Assembly: GCA_026826555.1 (NCBI GenBank)
Contig: JAKSZT010054308.1
Coordinates: 1,372,029-1,436,028 of the forward strand
DNA: 64,000 bases
DNA from: Tolypeutes matacus
Lineage: Eukaryota > Chordata > Mammalia > Cingulata > Chlamyphoridae
Direction of reading: 5' to 3'
The notes below the pieces were generated by a model that did not search any database, was not told where the DNA came from, and was given only the letters and a program-made list of their open reading frames with translations. Made by a program: the position numbers and the translations under genes. Below, piece after piece: positions 22,801-33,600 of the stretch; the first letter of the stretch is position 1; the number at the start of each line of letters is the position of its first letter.

Positions 22801-24574
22801 GGTCTGCTGTGTCCCTCGAGCCCTTCCAGGCCAGGTGGAGCTGTGCCATTTTTTGCCCTGGGAGCCAGCTAGAGACTAAAGAGATCAGGATTAAAAAGAT
22901 CGGACCCTCTCAATCTCCTTCTCTACTAACCAGGACCCACTGTTGAGGATGCAGAGGGGAGTGGCATTATTTCCAACTGGGGAAAAGGCAGGGGGCTGCC
23001 AGTGAATGTTGGAGAACTGTCTCTGAGAAAGTTTTAATTACAAAGTTCTTAGCCTCCAAGCAGGAACCTATATCACATCAATCCAGTCCATGTTGCAGCA
23101 AACACACTCCAACCAGGCATTGAACTGAGAGGGCGGCCAAAGAACACCATCTGCTGGCAGACCAAGGAAGTGCATGTGAGGAAATTAAAATTAATAAGTA
23201 AGAGAGGCTTTTTCCAGCCTTTATATCCTCCCTCCCAAAGGCCCTAGAAAGCAGGTCTGCAACCCATTACTGGGTCCAGAGCCCAGTTTTCAGCAACTAA
23301 CAGAGACAATCCAAAAGGCACAGCTTGAACCAAGAATCGAAGAACAACAGTAACACACAACTGCCCAACACTAAATCCCTACGAAAGGAGAGAAACTGAG
23401 CATCTGAGTAAACTCACCATCCTAATCAGATGCCTAGACATCAGCAAAAATTACGAGCCATACTAAGAAAACGGAAGATACAGCACAAGAAAAGGAATAT
23501 ATCAAAGCTCCAGAAGAGAAGCAGGATTTGAGGTAACTAGTTAACAAGATGCACACAAATTTCCAATATCAAATTAATGAGTTGAAAGACAATATGGCTA
23601 AAGAAATAAACAACATCAAGAAGACATTGAGTTGGGGGGCAGATGTGGCTCAAATGGTTGGGCGTCCGTCTGCCATATGGAGGGACCTGGGTTCGATCCC
23701 CGGGACCTCCCGGTAAAATAAAATATATATATATATATAGAAGGTGCATGGGCTGCCAGGCTCTGTGTGCTGCTGAGCCGTCAGGCCCAGGAGCCATGCA
23801 GCAGGATGATGACGTAACAGGGGAGAGACAAGATGAGATGCTCCGAAAGCTGCAGAAGCCAGGAGCTGCGGTGGCGCAGGCGGCAGAATAACTGTCTCCT
23901 GCATCGGAAGTCTTCAGGATCGAATCCTGGTGAAGACTGGAGGATGAGAAGAGATGGCAGGAAACACACAGAGAATTGCTCAGCGAATGGACACAAAACA
24001 GCAAATGGGGAAGGGGGTATTGGTTAAAATGGATAAAATAAATAAATCTTTAAAAAAAATTTAAAAAAAAAAAGTGACACTTTATTAAAAAAAAAAAAAG
24101 AAAAAGACATTGAGTGAACACAAAGAAGAATTTGAAAACCTGAATAGAAAATTAACAGAGCTCATTAGAATGAAAGACATGATAGGTGAGATAAAAAACA
24201 CATTAGAGGGAAATGGATGTGGCTCAAGTGATTGGGCTCCCATCTACCATATAGGAGGTCCAGGGGTCAATTCCCAGGGCCTCCTGGTGAAAGGCAAGCT
24301 GGCCCATGCAGCAAGCTGGCCTGAGCAGAGAGCTAGCCCATGCAGAGTGCTGGCCCATGCAGGAGATCTGGTGCAGCAAGACAACACAACAGAAAAAGAC
24401 AGAGAGGAAAGACAATAAGAGACACAGCAGACCAGGGAGCTGAGGTGGAATGCCTCTCTCCCACTCCAGAAGGTCCCAGGATTGGTTCCCATGCCACCTA
24501 AAGAAAAGACAAGCAGACACAGAAGAACACACAGAGAGCAGACAGTGAGTGCAAAACAACGAGGGGGGTAGAAA

Positions 24575-24617
<43 letters not shown>

Positions 24618-27600
24618 AATCTTAAAAAAAAAAAAAAACATACACACATTAGAGGCAGGAGCAGATGTGGTTCAAGTGGTTGAGCACCTGCTACCCACAT
24701 GGGAGGTCCCAGTTTAATCCCCGGTGCCTCCTAAAAAAAAAAAAAAAAAAAAAAAACAACAAGCAAGCGAATGAAAAAGCCAACTCCAGGAGCTGATGTG
24801 GCTCAATGGTGAGTGCCAGCTTCCCACATATGAGGTCCCAGGTTCAATCCCCAGCCCCAGTACCTCAAAAAAAAAAAAAAAAGAAAAGAAAACCACATTA
24901 GAGGCATAAAACAGCAGACTCTAAATGACAGAAGAAAGAATAAGTGATACCAAAGACATAGCTGAAATTGAAGAGAGAAAAGAAAAGAGAGGGAAAGAAT
25001 GGGAAAAAAATGAGCAGGGGCTCAGGGAGTTGAATGACAACATGAAATACAACAGCATACGTGTCTGGGAGTTTTAGAAGGAGAAGAGAATGGAAAGGGA
25101 GCAGAGAGAGTATTTGAGGAAATCATAGCTGAAACTTTCCCAACGCTTCAAAAGAAATGAACTCATATGTTCAAGAAGCACAGCATACCACAATCAGAAT
25201 AAATTCAAGTAGATCTGCTCCAAGACACATATTACTCAGAATGTCAAACATCAAAGATAAAGAGAAAATTCTGAGAGCAGCAAAGGACAAGCAAACCATC
25301 ACATACAAGGGATGCCCAGTTAGACTTAGTGCAGATTTCTCATCAGAAACCGTGGAGGCAAGAAGACAGTGGTATGATATAATTAGGATACTGAAAGAGA
25401 AAAACTGCCAGCCAAGAATTCTTTATCCAGCAAAATGGTCCTTCAAATATAAAGGTGAGTATAAAATATTCATAAACAAACAGAAATTAAGAGAGTTTGT
25501 AAAAAAGAATCCCTCTTTGCAGGAAAATATTAACGGAAGTCTTGGAGCCTAAAAGAAAAAGAGAGGGAGAGGCTTGGAGGTGAGTATAGAAGAAAGAATA
25601 GCAGAAAGGATAACCAAAAGAGTAAAAGGACAGACAAAGATAAGATATGATATATGAAAACCAAAGAATAAATTGGTGGAAGTAAAAAATCTATTTACAG
25701 GGAAGTGGCTGTGGCTCAATTGGTTGGGCTGCCGTTTACCATATGGGAGGCCCTGGGTTCAATTCCCGGGGCCTCCTGGTGAAGGCAAGCAGGCCCACAT
25801 GGTGCGGTTAGCTGGTGCAACAAGATTACACAACAAAAGGGAGACAAGGAGACACAGAAAAATGCAAAGCAAATAGACACAGCAAGCACAAGCAGCAAAG
25901 GGGGAATAAATAAATAAAAATAAATCTTTAAAAAAAATAAAATAAAATAAAAAATCTATTTACAATGATAGATTTACATCTATCATTGAATGTGAATAGA
26001 TTAAACTCTAATCAAAAGATATAGACTGACTGAATAGATTAAAAAAAAAAACATGAGCCATCATATGCTGCTTCCAAGAGACTCACCTTAGACCCAGGGA
26101 TACAAATCAGCTGGAAGTAAAAGGTTGGAAAACGATACTCCATGCAAATAGTAACCAAAAAAGAGCAGGGGTAGCTATTCTAATATCAGACAAAACAGAC
26201 TTTAAATGAAAAAATGTTATAAGAGATACAGAAGGCCATTATATATTAATAAAAAGGGACAATCCACCAGGAAGATATAACAGTCATAAATGTCTATGCA
26301 CCTAACCAGGGTACACCAAAATACATGAGGCAAACTCTGGCAAAACTGGAAGGAGAAATAGACATCTCTACAATCATCAATGGAAGCTTCTACACACCAT
26401 TCACATCATTAGATAGAACAACTAGACAGATCATCAACAAGGTAATAGAACTTGAACAATATGATCAATGAGTTAGACCTAACATATACAGAACGTTGCA
26501 CCCAAACTCAGTGGGATATACATTCTTCTCAAGTGCCCATGGATCTTTCTCCAGGACAGACTACATGTTAGGTCACAATGCAGCTGTCAATAAATATAAA
26601 AATATTGAAATTATACAAAGTACCTTCCCAGATCATAATGAAATAAAACTGGAAATCAAGAATAGACAGGCCAAACAATATACTCTGAAATAAACAGTGG
26701 GTGAAAGAAGAAATTGCAAGTGAAATCAGTAAATATATTGAGACAAATGAAAACAAGAACACAACTTATCAAAATTTAAGAGATATAGCAAAGGCAGTCT
26801 TTTTTTTTTTTTTTTTAAGATTTATTTTATTTCATTATCCCCCACCCCTTCATTGTTTGCGCTTGCTGTCTGCTCATCTTCTCTTTAGGAGCACCAGGAA
26901 CCGAACCCAGGACCTCCCATGTGGAAGAGAGTTGCCAATCGCTTGAGCCACCTCAGCTCCCTGGTTTGTTGTGTCTCCTATTGTTTTTCCTCTTTGTGTC
27001 TCTTTGTTGCATCAAATTGTTGCATCAGCTCACCGTGCCTGCCTGTAGCACCAGTTCGCCTTCTCCAGGAGGCACCGGAAACCAAAACCAGGACTTCCCA
27101 TGTGGTAGGTGGGAGTCCAATCGCTTGAACCACATCCACTTCCCCAAAGGCAGTCTTGAGAGGGAAGTTTATAGCCCTAAATGCCTATATTAAAAAAGAA
27201 GAAAGAGCTAAAATCAAAGATCTAACTGAACAACTGGAGAAACTAGAAAAAGAACAGCAAACCAATCCTAAAGCAAGCAGAAGGAAAGAAATAAGAAAGA
27301 TTAGAGCAGAAATAAATGAAATGGAGAAGAAAAAAACAAAAAATATATACAAAACCAAAAGCTGGTTCTTTGAGAAGATCAATAAAAATGATAAACCCCT
27401 AGCATACTAACAAAGAAAAAAAGAAAGATGATGCAAATAAACACAAATCAGAAATGAAAGGAGGGAAGTTACCACTGACCCCAAAGAAATAAAAAGGATC
27501 ATAAGAGAATATTATGAGAAACTGTATGCCAACAAACTAGACAACTTGTATGAAACGGACAAATTCCTAGAAATGCACAAACAACCTACATTGATGCTAC

Positions 27601-30600
27601 AAGACATACAAGAACTTAACAAACCAATCACATTTAAAAAGATTGAATCCATCATCAAAAATCTCCCAACAAAGAAAAGTCCAGGACCAGATGGCTTCAC
27701 AGGTGAATTCTACCAAGCATTTCAAAAAGAATCAACAACAATCCTGTTTAAGCTCTTCCAAAAAATTGAAGAGGAGGGAAAATTACCCAACACATTTTAT
27801 GAAGACAACATCACCCTAATACCAAAGCCAGATAAAGATTCCACAAGAAAAGAAAATTACAGACCAATCTCTCTAATGAACATAGATGTAAAAATTCTCA
27901 ACAAAATAATTGCAAATCGAATCCAACAGCATATCAAAAGACTTATACATCACGACCAAGTGGGATTTATTCCTGGTATGCAAGGCTGGTTCAACATAAG
28001 AAAATCAATCAATGTAATACACCACATTAACAAATTGAAGGAAAAAAACCACATGATCATCTCAATCGACGCAGAAAAGGCATTCGACAAAATCCAGCAT
28101 CCTTTCTTGATAAAAACATTTTGAAAGATAGGAATGGAAAGAAAATACCTCAATATGATAAAAGACATATATGAGAAACCCACAGCCAACATCATACTCA
28201 AGAGGGAAAGGTTGAAAGCTTTCCCTTTAAGATCAGGAACAAGACAAGGATGCCCACTGTCACCATTGTTCAACATTGTACTGGAAGTTCTGGCTAGAAC
28301 AATTAGACAAGAAAAAAAATTTTTAAGGCATCCAAATAGGAAAAGAGGAAGTAAAACTCTATTTGCAGATGACATGATCCCACATTTATAAAATTCTGAA
28401 ATGTCCACAGCAAAGCTCCTTGAGCTAATAAGCAAGTTCAGCAGAGGGGCAGGATACAAGATCAACACGCAAAAATCAGTAATGTTTTTGTACACTAGTA
28501 CTGAACAACTGAGGAAGAAATCAGGGGGGAAATTCTATTCACAATAGCCACAAAAAGATTCAAATACCTAGGAATCAATTTAACCAAAGAAGTACGGGAC
28601 CTATATGCAGAAAACTACAAAACAATGCTAAAAGAAATAAATGAAGACCTAAACAAATGGAAAGACATTCTGTGTTCACGGATTGGAAGACTAAATATCG
28701 TGAAGATATCAATCCTACCCAAATTGATTTATAGATTCAATGCAATGGATAAAGTAAATAAATAAATAAATATTTAATTTAAAAAAAAAGAATGTGACTA
28801 CCATTCTCACATGTCTAAAAGAGTGGTCTGAGAATTTTCTGATTATTCTCTCCTAACAGGAAAATATTTAGAACATGTATCCTGTAAAACATGTGCTTAT
28901 CTATAAATTACATATGTGGCACTCTATTTAAATATCGAGTTCAGTATAAAACATACACACACAAAATAGATGAGAAAAATTTAAAAAAAAAAAGTTATGT
29001 GTACACTATACTGTAGTCTATTAAGTGTGCAATAGCATTATGCCAAATAAAACAATGTACATACCATAATTTTAAAATATTTTACTATTAAAAAATGCTA
29101 ACCATCTGAGCCTTCAGTGAGTATAATCTTTTTACTGGTGGAGGGTCTTGCCTCGATGTTGACAGATGTTGACTAATCAGGGTGGTGACTGCTGAAGGTT
29201 AGAGCAGCTGTGGCAATTTATTAAAAGAAGACAACAGTGAAGTTTGCTACATCGATTGACTTCCTTTCAAGAAAGATTTTTCTGTAGCAGGAGATGTTTG
29301 ATAGCGTTTTACCCACAGTACAACTTCTTTCAAAATTGGAGTTAGTTCTCTCAAGCTCTGCCGCTGCTTTATCAACTAAGTTGATGAAATATTTTAAATC
29401 CTTTGTTGTCATTTCAACAATGATCATGGCATCTTCACCAGGAATAGATTCCATCTCAAGAAACCACTTTCTTTGCTCATCCCTAAGAAGTACCCCTCAC
29501 CTGTTCAAGTTTGATCATGAAATTATAGCAATTCAGTCACATCTTCAGGCTCCACTTCTAGTTCTCTTGCTATTTCCACCACATCTGCAGTTACTTCCTC
29601 TACTGAAGTCTTGAACCCCCTCAAAGTCACCCATGAGGGCTGGAGTGAACTTCTTCCAAACTTTTGTTAATATTGATATTTTGACCTCCTCCCATGAATC
29701 ATGAATATTCTTTTTTTTTTTTTTTTTTTTTTATAGATTTTATTTATTTATTCATTTATCCCCCCCTTGCTGCTTGTGCTCACTGGGTCAGCTAACCGCG
29801 CCCTGTGGGCGGGCTTGCCTTCACCAGGAGGCCCCGGGGACCGAACCCAGGTCCTCCCATATGGTAAACGGGAGCCCTACTGATTGAGCCACAGCCGCTT
29901 CCCATGAATATTCTTAATGGCATCTAGAATGGTGAATCCTTTCCAGGTTTTCAACTGACTTTGTCCAGATCCATCAGAGGAATCACTATCTAGGGCAGCT
30001 ATAGCCTTACAAAGTGTATTTCTCCAATAATAAGACTTGAAAGTTGAAATGATTCCTTGACCCATGGGCTACAGAATGGATGTTGTGTTAGCAGCCATGA
30101 AAACAATATTTATCTCATTGTATACCTCCATCAGAGCTCTTGGGTGACCAGGTGCATTGTCAATGAGCAGTAATATTTTGAAAGGAATCTTTTCTGAGCA
30201 GTAAGTCTCAACTGTGGGCTTAAAATATTCAGTAAACCATGTTGGGAACAGATGTGCTATCATCCAGAGTTTCTCATTTCATTTATAGAGCACAGGCAAA
30301 GGAGATTTAACATAATTCTTAAGGGCCCTAGGATTTTCAGAATGGTAAATGAGCATTGACTTCAACTTAAAGTCACCAGCTGCATTAGCCCCTAACAAGA
30401 GAGTCCCCGTCCTTTGAAGCTTCAAAGCCAAGCATTGACTTCTCCTCTTTAGCTAGGAAAGTCCTAGATGGCAATTTGTTTCAATTAGAAGGCTGTTTCA
30501 TCTACAGTGAAAATCTGCTGTTTAGTGTAGTTCCTTTCATCAATTATCTCAGCTAAATCTTCTGGATAATTTGTTGCAGCTTCTACATCAGCACTTACGG

Positions 30601-33600
30601 CTTCACCTTGCACTTTTATGTTATGGAGATGGCTTCTTTCCTTAAAACTCATGAACAAAAACTTCTGCTAGCTTCAAATATTTCTTCTCTCAGCCTTCAT
30701 AGAATTGGAGAGAGTTAGGGCCTTGCTCTGGATGAGGCTTTGGCCTAAGACAGTGTCGTGGCTGGTTTGATCGTCTATCCAGACCACTAAAACTTCCTCC
30801 ATATCAGCAATAAGGCTGTTTTGTTTTCTTATCATTTGTGTGCTCACTGGAGCAGCACTTTTAATTACCTTCAAGAACGTTTCCTTTGCAGTCACAATCT
30901 GACTCTTCGGTGCTATAGGCCTAGCTTTCAGCCTATCTGCTTTCAACATGCCTTCCTCACTAAGCTTAATCATCTCTAGCTTTTGATTAAAAGTGAGAGG
31001 CGTGTGACTCTTCCTTTCACTTGAACACTTAGGGGCCACTCTAGGGTTATTACATGTCTCGGGGAATAGGGAGGCCCAGGGAAAGAGAGAGACAGGGGAA
31101 CTGCCAGTCAGTAGAACAGTAAGAACATGCACAACATTTATCAGTTAAGTTCACGGTCTTATTTGGGTGTGGTCTGTGACACCCCAAAACAATTACAATA
31201 GTAATATCAAAGGTCACTGACCACAGATCATCATAACAGATTTTAATATGAATGAAAAAGGTTGAAATATTGCAAGAATTACCAAAAGGTGACACAGAAC
31301 CATAGAGTGACCACTTGTGGTTGGGAAAACGGTGCCAAGACGCTTGCTCAACGCAGGGCTGTCACAGACCTTCAATTTGTAAAAAAAACGCAATATCCAA
31401 AAAGCACAATAAGATGAGATACACTGATATTACAAAACCAGTAATGAAATACCAGACAAATAATAAATGTATCAATGAAACAGGATAAAGAGATCAAAAA
31501 ATACGTGGAAATTGAATAAATAACGAAGTTAGTATTTCATATCAGTACAGAAATTTTAGTGAAATAAGTCTTGTGGTTGTTTTGCTTTGTTTGTAATATG
31601 TTAAAGTGGGGAAGACCTTTCTAAGCATGACATAAAACACAGTAGCTGTTCAGGAAAAGTTTGATAGATTTGACTATACAAAAATATTTTACGTTCTTTC
31701 TGGCAAAATCTACCAAATACAAATTCAAAGGACAAAAGGCAAATTAAGGGAAAATATTTGCCATACATATAAGAGACAAAAGGATGATTTCTTTATTCTA
31801 TAAAGAGCTATAACAAATCCATATGAAAAACTCTGGTTAAACCCAACATTCCACCTGTACTAACTTGCTAGTTAACCTGTTGGTTAAATCCAACATTCTG
31901 TGCCTGCACTCGTATAGCTGAATCCCGTTGGAGAAAAACACTCAGCCAAGCTGACTTGCCTTACTTTAAATCTATAACCACAAGCCCCCAAGGGGACTCT
32001 TGACACCGCCAGGCAATTTTACATTTCCCTGGTTGGCTCATTTACCAGCTCTTTTAGATGATTATTTCACAACTTTCCTCTCTCCTCAAACTCCATTAAC
32101 CCCCCCACACACACACACACACACACATACCCACAACACACACACACTCTCTCTCTGCAGGCTTTGCTTCTTAGCTCACTGAGAAAGTAGGAGCAACAAG
32201 GAAATTTCTATATGTTCCCTCCACTAAATCTACCAACATACCCTGCTTTCCTTCTGTTACCATGAAGGTACTGTCTCTGCTCCTAAAGCCATCCCCTCCA
32301 CTGGTGCCCTGGGTCCCATGCCCTCTCACTTATTTAGATTTTACTCTTGCAATTACTTCCTCTTTTTCTTGCATCATCAAAAATTCTCCTCTCTACTGGA
32401 TCATGCTTATCACTTTCCAAATATGCTGTAATCTCTTCATCTAAAAAAAAAAAAAAAAGGAAAGAAAGAAAGAAAAGAAAGAGAAAGAAAGAAAAGAAAA
32501 GAAAAGAAAATGTCCCTTAACCTTATAATCCCCATTCAGCCATACCTTTTATTTCTGCTTCCTTTTATTTAGTTAGTTTTTGGTTTTTAGTTTTCTCTGC
32601 TTCCTTTTATAGCAAAATCTCCTCAAAAGCAATGAGAGCTATTGAAACTTACTGTCTCCACTTTCTTTTCTCCCAGAACTCTAGAAGAAAGAATCCGTTC
32701 TCATCAGGTTTTCATCCCCACCATGCTGCTGAGACTTCTCTGGTCATTATAATGAAGACCTCTTTATTACTAAACCATCAGTTCTTGTTTCCCATTTACA
32801 CTGTTGAAACCCTTTGTTCCCTTGGTTTTCTAGATACCAAATGCTCCAGATTTTCCTCCTGTGTCACTGGCTGCTTCTCCTCAGTCTCCTTTCCTGGATC
32901 ATCCTCCTCTCCCCAGTCTCTAGATGTTGGCTTGCCTCAAGGCTCAGTCCTCAGACCTTTTTTCTCCTGTCTACGTACATTTTCTTAGTGATCCTATAGC
33001 TTTAAGCATTTTTTATATGCTGATAATTCTCAAATCTTTCTCGGATGTCTGAACTCCAAGCTCTTTATTTCAAAATTAAAAGTTTTGTTGTTGTTGTTTT
33101 TTAAAAAAAGCTATTTGTAGAACAGGTTTCCAGGAAGAAGACAAAGGGAGAATTCTGAGAAGTCTGAGGATGTAGGGGATTTTGTGCAAGATAGGCTACG
33201 TGTTTCCGAGACTCATTTGTGTGTTTGTGCATGTGTGCTTTTTACATTCATATTCACACTTTCATATGCCTGTGAATTTTCCTGTTAGGAGAAGGAATGT
33301 CCCTGTTAGGCACACTGTTGAGGGGATTCCCATAGTGGGTGGGAAGCAATCACAGATGCCCCTTCCAATCCCCTCCTACGTTGAGAGTCTCTGATTCCAT
33401 GGATTTGGCTTTGACTTGTTTTTGACAAGCTCGTTCCGACCTCTGGACCTCAGTTTCCACACAGGTGAAGTGCACAGGTCGGGCAGTGTTTTCTCTTGGC
33501 TTTCCTCTAGTTCTGCTTGGTCTATGACTCTTGGAAGCTGGCTCTGTGCTGGGATGCGGGACTAACATGGAAACCCAACAGCACATGCTTATGGAAGTAC

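Larger units (their letters stand above)
22241..28989 (+). mobile_element. LINE-1 inserted in the Tigger element
   Basis: AAAAGTTAT at 22232-22240 is repeated at 28990-28998. This is a target duplication at the LINE-1 endonuclease preference (TTTT/A on the minus strand). The element begins with a LINE-1-like 5' leader (ACTTCCGGGAAGATGGTGGA). ORF1 remnants are at about 23400-25552, endonuclease remnants at about 25970-27180 and reverse transcriptase at 27180-28750. Both ORFs are broken by stops and by SINE insertions. The homology stops inside ORF2 near 28745, and the last 240 bases are not the expected LINE-1 3' end. Confidence 0.9.

Noticed and set aside
28134..28391. LINE-1 reverse-transcriptase frame with FADD as a possible active enzyme
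   Set aside because: The flanking ORF2 is broken by stops, a frame change and a SINE, and ORF1 is broken too, so no functional protein can be made.
30069..31132. Transposase-like minus-strand frames as a domesticated host gene
   Set aside because: The helix-turn-helix, DNAPGH and C-terminal segments are in separate frames with stops and one SINE between them, and both transposon ends are present. This is a dead Tigger copy.
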